Position numbers and translations under genes: made by a program. Shown piece by piece: positions 36,305 to 48,920 of a stretch of 64,000 bases of DNA (positions are counted from its first letter, which is position 1; each line of letters opens with the position of its first letter). The notes beneath the pieces were generated by a model. That model was not told where the DNA came from. It ran no database searches and worked only from the letters and a program-made list of their open reading frames with translations. Source of the DNA: Dasyornis broadbenti (Eukaryota > Chordata > Aves > Passeriformes > Dasyornithidae); assembly GCA_013397935.1 (NCBI GenBank), contig VZRN01000229.1:851727-915726 (forward strand), in the 5' to 3' direction.

Positions 36305-36336
36305 TTTTTTTTTTTTTTTTTTTTTTTTGTTTTTTT
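36305..36336. repeat. T24 tract plus T7
   Basis: T24 at 36305-36328, one G, then T7 at 36330-36336. It lies 11 bases before the assembly gap and probably caused it. Confidence 0.95.
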
Positions 36337-36347
36337 GGATAATTTTA

Positions 36348-36393
36348 NNNNNNNNNNNNNNNNNNNNNNNNNNNNNNNNNNNNNNNNNNNNNN
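36348..36393. other. Assembly gap (46 N)
   Basis: 46 consecutive N. The true length is unknown. The T24 tract upstream suggests a sequencing break at a homopolymer. Confidence 0.99.
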
Positions 36394-37744
36394 GAAGATG
36401 AGAAAGCAAGTGATGCTGGTCAGAACAACATTTCATGTTCCAACAGCCTGGGTGGAAACAGCAGAAGGCTGAGGGTCTGCCATGAAGTATTTGAGAACCA
36501 TACTAAATTTAGGAGGATTAGAATTTAAAATACCAAAATCCAGCAGTAAAGGGTGGATTAAAATCAGCTTTGAATATCATTCCCCAAAACTTGTATTTTA
36601 CATCTGATGAAGCATTTTTTATACGCATGACTTTGTGCTGCATTTCCGCCTTGACTTTATAGAGAACAATCACCCAGCCTGCACCTTTCTGGGAAGCTGG
36701 ATTAGACTTCAGACGTGCAGCAACGAATTCCAGTTTGGAGAGAATCCACTTCATAGTTCTCACGAGCCAGTATATAGAAAAACCCCCAGAGACTGAATGA
36801 ATTTCACATTGAGGAAGAACTCCCTAGATCTCTGCTGCACGGCTCTGGTTCCGTTGATGTTCACTGATTTGTCTTGGCAAGGGAGTGGGGAGAATTTGAG
36901 AAGGTAGCAAATTGCAAGATTATGTGAAAAGCCTATGATTTCACTGCACCAGAGAGGTTCTCCTCGTTTCCTTTTCTGTTCTACTCCAATGACTGGTCCA
37001 TGGTCTGATTGCTGTGTTCGGGGATTAGTGTCACACACAATTCATCACAAACCCCACATGTGTTCTCTGGGATGTACCACATTTCCGTGCTTATAATCAC
37101 ACTTTCATTGTGCTCACGAGTCAGAGGAAAAGCTCTTCCTCATCAATATTTGGTTGAACAGACTTGTACCAGATGTAGATTAGTGTGGACTTTTCTTTCC
37201 ATCTGGGATCAATTAATATGATACCAGTTTAGTTTTAGAGACAATGGACAGATTGTATGAGGGTATTTTGTACCTGTAAAGGTTGTGAATATCTCTGATG
37301 CTGTTAGTTCATCTCATCTCACTGGTTTTCTCTCTGCAAGCTGCTTTTCTGTCAGTTTGAATGTTTTTAAGTGGATGGGGAAGAACTATCGTTTAATGCT
37401 TCATAGGGCAAGGAAAAGGCACAAGCCCTAAAACTGTGCAAGGAAATCACAATTTTGATCTGAAAGTACAGCCCTAGATATCTGCAAAACACAAGGTGAA
37501 AGCCTTTGCTCTGTGTGCAGCACTACTTCGGAGCCTAGAAGTCTTACTGCCACGTGTTTGCCAGTGTATTCAGAAAAGGCCTTAGTATCCAGAGCCCTGA
37601 AATTATTTGATTACCCTGCCTCTGAGCCAATGATAATTTGGGCTCTCAATCCTTCACAATATCTGATGTTGAGCTCTTTTTGGGGATTTTTAAATTTTCA
37701 GGCAGTTTGTATGGTCATTATTTCCACACTTTTGGTGTAGCTGT
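36394..37744. other. Unique sequence, nothing recognised
   Basis: No repeat or exon recognised between the gap and the LTR fragment. Frames are at or below about 92 codons. Confidence 0.6.
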
Positions 37745-38035
37745 TGTCATGGTTTAGGAACGGTCTGCCCCAGTTCAGAGTTCCCACTGAAACTGCAAGC
37801 CACAGTACTGGGATGGAGAGGAGAATGGAGGCACAAAGGGCAAAGATCACAGGTTGATCTTTGAATTCACTGGAAACAGCAATGAGATAAGAAAATGGAT
37901 AGTAACAGCAGCAATGCTAATGACAGTGGGTACAAGAAAAAGAAATATTATTACCCACCATGGAGACCTCTGACAACAGACACTGCCTGGCCACAGCCAC
38001 ACGACCCTGACCACTCCCTCCAGCTCAGAACTGGC
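37745..38035 (-). mobile_element. Endogenous retrovirus LTR fragment
   Basis: Begins TGTCATGGTTTAGGAACGG, then GGGATGGAGAGGAGAATGG, followed by an A-rich stretch with many AACAGCAGCAAT-like runs. This order matches a class of avian LTRs whose reverse complement ends AAACCATGACA, so the 3' LTR end is at 37745. About 290 bases remain, the other end is lost, and no retroviral gene is present. It joins directly to a CR1 fragment at about 38036. ERVL-like assignment is from memory and unverified. Confidence 0.5.
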
Positions 38036-38358
38036 ATTACCCCCTCCCTGGGCAGCTCCTGCCAAGGCCTGGCCACCCTTTCCATGGAGAAATTCCTGCT
38101 GATGTCCAACATGAGCCTCCCCTGGCACAGCCTGAGGCCGTTCCCGCTCCTCCTGTCCCTGTTCCCTGGCAGCAGAGCCCGACCCACCCCTGGCTGCCCT
38201 CTCCTGTCAGGAGCTGTGCAGATCCAGAAGGTTCCCCCTGAGCCTCCTTTTCTCCAGGCTGAGCCCCTTTCCCAGCTCCCTCAGCCGCTCCTGGTGCTCC
38301 AGCCCCTTCCCAGATCGTTCCCTTCCCTGGACATGCTCCAGCCCCTCAGAGTCCCTCA
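38036..38358 (-). mobile_element. CR1 LINE internal fragment, group D, 3' end missing
   Basis: Starts abruptly at about CTCCCTGGGCAGCTCCTGCC and runs to about CCAGCCCCTCAGAGTCCCTC. Compared with 26981-27516, the terminal 140 or so bases of the element are absent. CR1 copies normally lose the 5' end and keep the 3' end, so this break must come from a deletion or rearrangement, presumably tied to the LTR fragment at its edge. Confidence 0.9.
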
Positions 38359-41300
38359 GTGTGTAACAGAAAGATACAGATCATGGGATCAGTTTTTCCT
38401 TATTAAAAACAAGTTCTATTTTTAAAAAATGCATGGTGTACTTTGGGATAAGAGTGAGGAGGCCTAGTAGTAATCAATATAATATCCATATAATGATTCT
38501 TTTCTTATGTAAAAAATGTCAGTTTACAACAAAATTCCAATTTTATCCTCACCAGGGTTGAAAAGCTGCACTTTGGTGTAAAGTTACAGAGAAATTAAAG
38601 AAGCCATCCCTAGGGACAGGACCTCTCTAAAATGAGTTAAAATTCCTTAAGGTAGCTGAGTTTCCCTCACCTCCTTGATCTATTTCTGGGGGACCAGGGG
38701 AAAACTCTCACTGGCACTGGTGGGAGCACATGGTTGAAACATGGATTTGCTCTTTTGTTTTTGGTATTAGGCAGAACAAGCATTTCATGAAGTGCCATTG
38801 CTGAGTTTTGTCCTGCAGCCTCACACTGCTGGGCTTTGTCAAGAACAGCTTCCTATCAGTAATTCCATGGAACATACAGAGGCACAAGTGGAATGACAAC
38901 CCTTGCAGCTCCGTGTGGGGGCAAATGATGGGCTGTTGGAGCCTGTTGGACTGTTAAGTGAAAAATAGTGGGTTAATAGATGCCTGATACTTCAGCAAAC
39001 TCAAATTTTGAGGTTGAATTTTGAAGTCGAGAAGATCTGTTTTAGCTGTATTCTCCTGTTTTTCGTTGCTGTGTTCCCAGGGTTGGGTGGCCTTTCTTGG
39101 GTAGGAATGAGCTCCAAAATGTGTCACATATTTGGATGCATCTGAATTGTGTGTGAAATACTTGGCCCCACTGCCAAACTCCTGTAAACTCTACCAGCCC
39201 TGGGTGAAAGGAGCAGTTTTCTTGCCGTAGCCTATCAGGAATTGTGAGCTGGGAACTGCAGGAAGTGCCAATGTTGTTGTGGGCCTGGATTTTTAATTTC
39301 TAGAGGCGGTGACCCAAATCACTCTGAGGTTTGTATCAGAGAAGGACCTGAGAGTGAGACACTCAAGTTACGCATCAGAGGATTTCCACTGCACAGAAAT
39401 CAGTACTGGCATGGCCTTAAAAATGCTGAAAGCTCCATTTTTATTAAACATATTGAACTATTCTTCTTGTCAACACAAATAAATGAATAAATTCCAGGTC
39501 AGTAATATTTAGATGTAGTGGAGCTGCAGATGACCAGCACCATGGTTTGTAAATTATATTTTCAAAATAAGTCTGCTCTGTGCTGGTGTTGGGAGGATGT
39601 GCAGCTGAGCCAAGCTCGGGAACCTGCAGTGGCTCTCGGAGCAGTGGCCTAGGTCACCAAACTGTGGAAATGCAGCTGTTACTCCTTTTGTGTATGATGA
39701 AGCCTTTGGGACAGTCCTTTTATTCTGGCAATTTAAAAATTCTGTTGTTAAGGTAAATCTTCAGTTTGAGAAAGAGAAGTAATCAGAGGTGTGAAATCCT
39801 GCTCATTTCACTCATAAACCCACCACCAGTCCCTTCAGTAGTGCACCTTCTGAGAGCAAAGGTGGCTGCAGGTTTTCTTGAAATGAGTCTTGAAAGGAGT
39901 TGAGGTTCTGGGTATGAGTAGCGAGGAAAAGGTGTGAGAGAGAAGTAATGGCAAGGAGAAGAAGGGGAGACCCTGTTAGGCTTGGCTTAACCAGATGGTC
40001 CAGTTTAAATAGTACTTGAGTAATCCTGTTGTTTCACCTAAGCACTCATGACCCCAGTGAGTCATGAGCCACCCCTGTGCTGGAGCAGGATGCTCCTGGA
40101 AGCATCTCGCAAGGAGGGGCTGGGTAGAAGTCACATCCCACAAAAAAAAACCAACCAAAAAAGGATGTTTTCCCCCTGTTTTTCATAGCATTTGGACTTG
40201 TAATTTTACTACTCAAACTAAGAGGGGGTTGACCCAGGACAGAGGAAGCTGTTTCCTCCCTAGTCAGGGGCTATGTATCTATTCAGCCTGAAGATCTGGG
40301 AACTGGTGATTCCTGCCTTCCTCCACGGGTAGGAATGTCTCCATTCACAGCAGGAACCTTCTCACTGATAATTCCACACAGTGACCTGGGAAAAGGGATC
40401 CGTGGCGTGTGGATCAGTGTGGCTGGACAGGCAGGACAGGCAGTTCTGCAGGGGCTGCTACTTGATGTGCTCCAAGACATACCCAGACATCCAAATTGCC
40501 ACTTCCTGAGAAGGCCAAGTGCTCTTCCAATTGCTGTTCTGGGAAGCCATGCCCTGGGTCTATAACTCAGTTTGGAATTTCAGGATCAAACATAATGTCA
40601 TTATCTACCTCAGGGGAAGAGACTTAGAAAAAGGAGGGGGGAAGCTGAATTGATATTTGGAAAAACGAAAAATGTTTAAAATACTTTTTCGGGAAAAAAA
40701 CCCCAAACCCTCAGTGAATTCCACTGGGCTTCTGGCCAGTCTTGGAGGCTTCTCTTCCAGAATGTCTGAGTACGAATGAATCCTGACATGATCTTGGGAA
40801 CTCTGCAGCCACACTTGGGATTCTGTGCATGGCACCACATGCAGATGGAATGACTGGAAAAGTTTGCAGTTTCTAAAGCTCACCTCGTTACAGCACAGAG
40901 CACAATTAGAGATGTGCAGACAGTTCATGGTTCCCAGGGGAGGGAGTAAACCAGCAGTGAATTCACACACGGCACCACTGTAGCTATCTTCGAAAATTAA
41001 TGTATGGATTGGGTTTTGGAAGACATCATGGCCAGAAATAAAAATTTGTAAGAGACGGGGGAGAAAAAAAGCTAGTGAGCTCTGTGGGTTTGTTTGTTTA
41101 TAAAATAACCAGAACACAATTGAAGTCAGTTTTGCCATTTGCAGCATCTCATTTTCTGCCTGTGGACAAACATCTTAATCTGCCTAAGGATCTCCTTTTT
41201 AACATTGAATATCAAATTCTTTGGGTAAAACTGCCTACATACAACCGAAAACCTTTTAGAGGTTGAGTTCTTTTCCAAGGAAAGCTTGAGCAAATCCCTT

Positions 41301-42236
41301 TGACAAAGGGAATTTGGCCAGGAGCAAGGAGGAAATGTGCTTTCTGGGTGACAGCATGAGCATAAGGGTTGGAATTCCAGCCTTCTGCTCTTCTAAGTTA
41401 TAGGTTTTTTTCTGAAATAAAAAAGAATTTCATGTGTCTATTATACCAGTCCCTTTGCTCTGAATTTGAATGGATAGAAATTAATTCAGGAGTATTATTT
41501 ATCATCTGTTTAAGTGGATTTGAGATGTCTGGCTATTGTACGATCAAATATACGGCATTTTTTGGGATTATTGGAGCAAGACTCAGACCTTTTTGTCTTG
41601 CTGGTCTCCCAGGCCTGGCAGCTGACTGGTGGCCATTGTTAATGAATGAACACTGAAGAGAATGTGAAAGCCTCAACAAAAACACACTCTCATTTCAGTC
41701 CCTCTTCTTCCCCAGCCTAACTAAAAATTCTAAGCAAAGCCTTTGAGACAATCTCTGAACCAGGTGGTAAAAAGTCCTCGTGCTTTAATGCATAACCAGA
41801 AATGTTGCCAATGTTCATAAAACTCCGGCTCCATTTCAGAATCCAGCCATGGGATGTCTGTTGGATGCAATTCTGGTGATTAATTGTATGTTATCTGAGG
41901 TACAATGGGTTCTGATTTGAAAAGTTCATCAGCTGTGGAACTCACTGAGGTGTTTTAATATATTCAGCACTATGAGCTCAGGGAGGTTTGAAGTAAACAT
42001 TGCCTAGGACAGAATATTTACATAAAACCTCATAATCATTGTGGAATTTGAGCTATGAGCTGTGTCACCTTGTGAGTATGTGTGTGTTACAGATGAAGTC
42101 CTTCCTCATTCTCACCCTCCTGCCTGGCTTACCCCCCAGGTGAAGGTCTCACTGTAAAATTTCTGCTACAAACAGCACTTTCAGCGTGAGCAGAGATTCT
42201 GTTCCCTCTTGGCTTCCCTGTGGTATCTCCCAACTG
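38359..42236. other. Long unique stretch
   Basis: No interspersed repeat recognised. A 180-codon minus frame at 40605-41147 is unrecognised. Short A/C-rich tracts occur near 40141 and 40690. Confidence 0.55.
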
Positions 42237-42488
42237 TGACAGAATGAGAGGAAACGGCCTCAGGCTGTGCCAGAGGAGGTTTATATGGGATATTAGGGAA
42301 AATGTCTTCACTGGAAGGGCTGTCATGCACTAGAACAGGCTGCGAGGGTGGAGTCAGCATCTCTGTAGGAATTTCAAAGCTGTGTGGATGTGGCACTTGG
42401 GGTCAGGGTGGTGACCACGGCAGTGCTGGGGAATGGTTGGACATGATGATCTGAAAGGGCTTTTTCAACCTAAAGGATTCTGTGTTTC
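42237..42488 (+). mobile_element. CR1 LINE 3' fragment, older copy
   Basis: Sense copy with GGAAACGGCCTCAGGCTGTG, CACTGGAAGGGCTGTCATGC and a 3' end TTTCAACCTAAAGGATTCTG. It resembles group D but differs at many positions and keeps the TTGGACATGATGATCTGAAA segment of older CR1. Only one terminal octamer is clear. Confidence 0.88.
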
Positions 42489-43107
42489 TACTTTGTCAGT
42501 CATTTATCATTGTCAAGGTGTCCTCTGCAGGTTGCCACAGGATGCCAGGGCCCTCGAAAAAATGTTCAAGTCGGTGCCTCCCTGTGTTGTTTGGTGCTGG
42601 CCCTGGTGTTGATGAGGAATGTCGTGGCCATCTCGAGAAATGACCTTGGGGCTCTCCCTGCAATTGCCCTTCCCTTATTTTGTTGATCTGTGTAAAAATC
42701 AATTTCTCCAATAGATCCCTGTTCTGCAATACCAACTCGTGTCCTTCTTGTCTGTTTGCTGGCACATATCAACTTAATGGATTTGTTCTTCATGTTGAGA
42801 ATCACAAGGACCTTGAAACATCTTCTTCAAATTCATCTTGATCAGCTTGTGTAAAGCTGTAATTTGCACTGCCATAATTCCATCCTGCTGGCCAAAGATG
42901 GAGAAGCAGAGAAAAGTGTTAGCATTTGATATTTTGAATATCCTTAAAGGTATTCAGGAACCACCAGAATTTTCAGGAGGAATCTCGTTGGTGTGCTTTT
43001 GTCACATAGATCAGATTTCAGGACGAGTTGTAGTGGGTTTGGTAGAATTAATTAATTAGTCTAGGCCCTCCAAACCTTGGCTGGCATCAGTTCTAGGTGA
43101 TATTGTG
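42489..43107. other. Unique sequence, nothing recognised
   Basis: Two overlapping minus-strand frames of 79 and 89 codons at 42496-42805 share no recognisable domain. They may belong to an old degraded element, but I cannot place them. Confidence 0.5.
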
Positions 43108-43158
43108 GTTTATAGACTCAGCGACCTGAGGTCATTTTCAGCCTGAATGATTCTATGA
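43108..43158 (+). mobile_element. CR1 LINE 3' stub
   Basis: About 50 bases ending CAGCCTGAATGATTCTATGAT, preceded by GACCTGAGGTCATTT. This fits the last bases of a sense CR1. The 5' limit is unclear and may reach about 43070. Confidence 0.6.
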
Positions 43159-43336
43159 TGGACAACAGTTTTTATGATGTCAAGGAGAAGTTGTCCACCA
43201 GTATCTGCCCAACTGGGGTGTGTGGAGTACACTGCTGGGAGCAGCCTTCCTCTGGGCTTGCTGCAATGGGTCCTGCACATGTAAACGTGTGTTCAAGCTT
43301 GAAATGCCTCCTTCAAAGCATAATGAAGGCAAGGCT
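43159..43336. other. Unique spacer
   Basis: Nothing recognised. Confidence 0.55.
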
Positions 43337-44039
43337 AAATGCTGGTGCTGAGCTCCTGGGATCAATCCCGGCTGGGGATGAGCAGCTGGAGAAGCACTTG
43401 GGGGTGTTGTGGGTGAGAGATGGACCTGCCCCAGCCCTGAACTCCCTGTGCCCTGGGCTGAGCCCTCAGTGTGGGCAGCAGGGGAGGGGGGGATTCTGCC
43501 CCTCTGCCCCCTCGAGTGAGACCCCACCTGCAGAGCTGCCCCAGCCCTGGGGCCCAGCACTGCAAGGAGCTGGAGCTGCTGGAGAGAGTCCAGAGGAGGC
43601 ACCAGGATGAGCAGAGGGATGGAGCAGCTCTGCTGGGAGGAAAGGCTGGGAGAGCTGGGATTGTTCAGCCTGGAGAGGAGAAGCTTTGGGGTGACCTCAC
43701 TGTGGCCTTGCAGAGCCTGAAGGAGCTGACAGGAAAGATGGAGAGAGACTGGGGATAAGGGATGGAGGGACAGGACACAGGGAATGGCTTCCCACTGCCA
43801 GAGGGCAGGGATAGATGGGATATTGAGAAGGAATTCCTCCCTGTGAGGATAGGGAGGCCCTGGCACAGGGTGCCCAGAGAAGCTGTGGCTGTCCCTGGAT
43901 CCCTGGAAGTGTCCAAGGCCAGGTTGGATGGGACTTGGAGCACCCTGGGCTAGTGGGAGGTGTCCCTGCCATGGCAGGGGGGACAAGATGAGCTTTAAGG
44001 ACCCTTCTAAGCCAAACCATCCTATGATTTTGTGATTCA
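43337..44039 (+). mobile_element. CR1 LINE fragment, group C, well preserved
   Basis: Sense copy of about 700 bases with 3' end CCATCCTATGATTTTGTGAT. The 324-codon minus frame 43180-44154, the longest frame in the window, is entirely antisense to this element plus flanks and is not a gene. The sense frame is described separately. Confidence 0.95.
43471..43953 (+). pseudogene. CR1 ORF2 C-terminal frame with one stop
   Basis: A single register contains V-R-P-H-L-Q-S, then L-E-L-L-E-R-V-Q-R-R, then G-I-V-Q-P-G-E-E-K-L-W-G-D-L-T-V-A-L, then, after one TAA at 43756-43758, E-G-R-D-R-W-D-I-E-K-E-F and S-K-A-R-L-D-G-T-W-S-T-L-G before TAG. These are the consecutive blocks of the CR1 ORF2 C-terminus (normally V-R-P-H-L, L-E-R-V-Q-R-R, L-R-G-D-L, R-L-D-I-R, F-K-A-R-L-D). 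Only one internal stop separates about 160 codons. The reverse transcriptase is absent, so this is a relic. Confidence 0.85.
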
Positions 44040-47000
44040 GATGAAGGGGGTGATATATTTTAATCACACCGTGCAGCTTAAATCTGCCAAAGCATTTCTG
44101 GTAAGCAAATGCCTCAGGCGGATGTTTTAATCTATTTCCAGTGGAACTAAACATCTGTTTGTTGTTTTGTGGAATAGTGTCCCGAGAGCTGGGTTGTGCC
44201 TGAAGAAAAGGGTGTGTTTACACACCTTGTGTGCTCTTCAGCAAGGAATTATTAAAAGTTGCTCCTGGATGCTCAGGAAGGGAGCAGCTGAGTGAGAGGC
44301 AAGTCCAGCCCATGGTGGGGTCCTGAGCCAACGGGTTCCTATAGCTCTGTCTAGACCGAAGAGGTTTGGAAATTTTCAGATTAGCTTTGGAGAAGCCTCT
44401 GAACTTTTGGATGCTTATCCCAGCCAGATCAGACCTCTAAAGAGCTTGAGGTTTGTCCATTGATAATTTTCATGTGCATTACATTAGAAACTCTGAAGTG
44501 GAAATATTTCTTACTTTAAAAATAGACTAATAAAACAATAAATCAGAAGCAAAAGCATGCTGAAAAAAATTGTAGAAAACAGATGAAAAGAAAAAGGGGA
44601 AAGAGAACTTCGTAAAAATACCATAAATGCCAGGCCCTTTAAATATGATTTCCTGCCTATTCCAGTTTAAAAAGCACAATATTGCAGCATGCTCTCACAT
44701 GCAGGGCCAAAATTATGAAAGAATAAAGCCTTGTTTGATCTGAAGAGTTGAATGGATGTCATTTGACCCATCCTCGATCTGCTCCTAGAGCTGGGCCATG
44801 TCAGCTGATTTTCCACTCCTGAGTGTCTGCACCACTCCCTGCTCTCGTCCCCACCCTGTTTTTGGGCAGATAGTGCTGACACGCTTCCTGTTCTGGGCTG
44901 CTGCAGCCTCCTGGCACCCGAGGGCCTGTGGCTTGGGCACAGCACTTCAAAAGCAGCTTCTGGCACAGGGAGGAAATATTTTGAAGTGAGTTTGGAGGCT
45001 TCCCAAAGCGACCTGCTCCAAGCAAGTCAAAAGCTTACATTATCTCCTGTAAAAGCCCCAGCTCCCTTCCGGAGCCTGCCAGGGGTTTATGGAATAACGT
45101 GTGGCTGCTGAGAAACCCTGACAAATGCAGCGGCTGCTGACGAAAATACAAAGCGTAAACATGATGCAGAGGTAGTAGCCCAGTGCTCCGTGTCTGCTCC
45201 TAATTGCTCAGGATCTGGAATAGACTCGCTGTGTGTTTTGCAAATGGCAAAATGAACTCGTTTGGTGATTAGTCAAAGCCAGTTGAGTCTGTGGTGGGAG
45301 CTACACAAGACGAAAGGGAGAGAAACTTTGAAAACAACATCTGCTTAATATGAAGAAGGTTCAGCAACTACTAATATGTATTCTGGAATTAATATTTCAT
45401 ACAATTTCTCTTTACTTAGTGAAAGTTTGTCTAATTAGAAGGACATTGGGAGCTTAAAAAAAGATAGAGGGTAAAAAGCAGAAACATATTGTGTTTCAGT
45501 GCAGAAATAGCACTTGCCAGAGTCCTTGAACCCATAAACATGAAATGGAGTAGTAACTACTTTATTTTCCTCCCAGTGACTCTCCAGATGCCTGATTTGC
45601 AGTTAGAAGCTGTGGCTCTTTTCCCACAGAAAATCAGTTGAGAGGTGGCTGCTCATGACTCTGCAGTTCAATGGTGTCAGAAAATACCCTGCACTGGAAA
45701 CCACTGGTACAAGAGCTCAGAAACAAACAGAGCTGGCCTTCCTCCTCCTCAGAAATTGTTTGACTGAAATGCACTCCTGGGGCCTGTGTTCCAGGGCTCT
45801 CCATCATTCCTGCTTGTGGGAATTGTGAGATGGGGACAGGCCACCGTCTATCCACCTCAGCCTGTGTGCAGTAGCAGAACTTGACCCTGCAGGGCTGCTG
45901 GCTCAAGAGGTTGGCTTGGTTTCTTATAAAATCCTTAAACACTCTTGCAAGTTTGCATGCTGTAAATTAGTCTGGATAAATAATTTGGGAAAAGTTTCCA
46001 TCTAAGTAAAACGGTATAAAAAGCAATGTACTTTCCTCAGTCTTCCTATTTCCACACCATGACTGGGAGAGCAGGTGGGTGAATGGGGCATGGGAGAGCA
46101 AGTAGCAGGTTAATAAGGTTCTCTGATGGGGTGCAGTGAGCAGCAGGTCAGCAAGAGCTCCAGCCCTTCAGAGCACCAAAGAGCTTTATGAAGGTGAGGG
46201 ACCATGTGCCACCAGGTGCATCCATGAGTTTATCATGTTTTGACCCTGTATTATTTGTAAATAGGGAGCAGCCAGTGGGAAAACAGCTCGTGGTTCTTCA
46301 TATGCCAAGGAAAAGCACAAAAGGAGAAAAACTCAGCAGCCCGTTGTGAGTCCCTGCTCCAACAGGAGAAATGGGAGTGGAAAGGGCCATTTTAGATGTC
46401 TGAAATAGATCAGTAATCAGAAATGAGCACTGGGGAAGTTCTCCCTTCCCCAGTTGTAGTCCCAAAGCTCCACACAGCTGAGCTTTATTGCTGTGTCCCC
46501 AGTGATGTGCTCCTGCCCCTGGGCACTTGTAGCTGACTTCTCCTCCAGTTCCCAGTTGCTCCAGTCTCACCTGGTTTGTCCAACAGATCATCCTCGGAGA
46601 TGCTGAATCTTCCTCAGCGCTGGAAGCATCTCCATCTCATCCTTGTATATCCATATAACAAATTGTAAGAGACCTACTGCATAATGTGTTAGGTACTGTC
46701 AGGCATCAGGGTTTGAAGCTCCTCTGTGCCTCCCTCCAAGTGACAAAGATCTGGTGGCTTCTGGTTCTTTGCCTGGGCAGTCCCCAGCCTGTGCTCGTCT
46801 CCCTTACTGTGTTCCAGCAGGTGAGAGCTGTGTGAACATCATTGTCTAACAAGGTTATTTTTGTTAATTGGCTCAGAGCAGGAGAGTGTGTGTGAGGTGC
46901 TGTGAGACATTGCTGACAGGTGGCATTCCAGCAGGGAATTCCGGCTCACTGGATACCCAGGGCTGTGCTTTATTCCTTGATGTGCTGGTCTTGACTGTAT

Positions 47001-48920
47001 TTATTACTGGTGTAGGATTGAATGGATATAACCAGGTTACCGTGCTGATCTCTTTCCACTTCAGAATTTCACCCCAGCCCACCCTGTAGGATCCCTATGT
47101 ATCTGTAAAATAAACTCAGTAGACATTAGTGTATGGTGAGGTCTCAGCTTGGGATATTGAGCTTTACCATGGTTTAATAACTGCTTGATCACGTTGCTGG
47201 TCAAGTGATCACTTGGAAAAAAAATTAGTATTTGTGGGAAAACTCACTTTGTAACCAATATCACCAAAATGATCTAAAAATCACCTGTGCCTACAGAGGC
47301 TGTACTGATTTTATTTTGCCAAGGAACTTCAGCGTGGGAATGACTCCAAGTGTGTGTGCACAGTGTTATCTGCTGGTTGTTCCTGGATAGAGTGACAGCT
47401 CTCACACACCTGTGTTTCCTTACACAGAGAACCAAACCCACCCAGAGCACAGAGGCCCCAAAATAACCCTTCCTGACTGTGCTTCACACTCTCAGGGCTC
47501 GTTTGTGAACTTGTTTTCTCCATACTCATCAAAAATTGTCATTGTCCCAGCACTAATAGGACCAAACCACAGTGGGGGTTTTGTTTTTGAGCCTCGGGCA
47601 GTTTCCTGCACAACATTTACCCTTTGCTGACCTTCTTGTCAATACTTGTAATTTGTGTCTCTGCCAGGAATCCTCTCCCAATCTCTGCTCATTAAATACA
47701 CCTTCCAAGCCTTGTGGCACTTTTAAATAGCCCAGCTTTGGCTTCCCTCCTTTAAATGACATTTTCTCTTTGTTTCTTATGCAAATTTGTCATATCCTGC
47801 TGTTCCATTTGTTGACTGAAGTGTCTTTAAAATACACCAGACCCTTGGACACTTTTTTCTTTCTTTCTTCTTTAACATCAGGTGACCAAAACTGGCAGGA
47901 ACAGGCAGAAATCTGAGCAGAGATGTGGTCAGAGGAAATCTGTCATTTTTATTCTTTATATACCAGCAACTCCCCTGAAATCTCTCCCCTATTTTGAGGA
48001 TAACTGAGATGTGAATTTTTGGCCCTGTTTCATAGTTTCATTAAAACTATGGGCAATCGCTTATCTGGGATCTTGGACTAGGAATGAAATGGATGTTGAG
48101 CAGTGCCAGGTTATCCCATTCCAGCTGGGATATCCAGCCCCAGCTGGATCCTGTCCTGGTGTAACCCAGGAAGGAGCAGCACAGGCTCTGTGACTGAGAC
48201 CTGCAGGGCTGTTCATGTCAAGGGGAGACACAAATGAGCCCAGGTTGTGTTGCTTTGCCTTTAGTCACCAGTTTTGTACAGTGAAAAACATTTGATACAA
48301 TTTAGTTGGTGTTTTCTTATGACTTTTCAAAGAGGCTTTAGGGCAGATTAAATAATAACTTTGAAATGACTTAAGAATTGAAGTCTTATTTGCCAGTTGA
48401 CATAGATGGAGAAAGTATAATTTTACCTGAAAAGTCAAAGTTTTGACTCTAAGGTCATGAGGGCACTTCAGAAAATTTTACTGTTAGGATTTTCAGTACA
48501 CTATTTGTTGCTGCAGTCAAAATCACATCTATTTCTCTGCTGTATCGATTAGAAAAGTCTGATTGCTTCAGATAAGTATAAATTTAAATTCTGTCACTGA
48601 TTTGTATAATAATATTAGGTCTATCAGTTCTTTAGAGTTGCTTTCTTTTGGTTATTCAAAATGCATAACTGATTGAACATGCTTTTGTTTACTAATAAGA
48701 ACATAATTCTAAATCAAATTTGTGATACAAATAACTGTTGCAAATGTAAATCCCCTTTCTATGCACACACAGCAGTATTCTTGTTTCTTAATTCCCTTAA
48801 ATATTTCTGCCAATAAAATACTATGAAGAAGCTGGAGGCAGATTTATTAATTGCTCTTTGATAGAGTCAGCTGAGACTCTGTGGAAATGTTTCCTCTGAA
48901 CTTGTTCTTCACTTCAGTAA
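44040..48920. other. Long unique stretch with CpG-retaining block
   Basis: About 4.9 kb without recognised interspersed repeats. A CpG-retaining segment lies at about 45000-45330. A perfect 14-bp palindrome lies at 47202-47215. No frame exceeds about 102 codons. Confidence 0.55.
47202..47215. repeat. 14-bp perfect palindrome
   Basis: CAAGTGATCACTTG is its own reverse complement and lies in unique DNA. It could be a dimeric factor site or chance. Confidence 0.8.

Noticed and set aside
40605..41147. 180-codon minus-strand frame
   Set aside because: No recognisable domain, and its C-terminal residues come from purine-rich low-complexity DNA. It stands alone.
42496..42805. Possible degraded retroelement coding segment on the minus strand
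   Set aside because: Two short overlapping frames of 79 and 89 codons with no motif I can name. Left unclassified.
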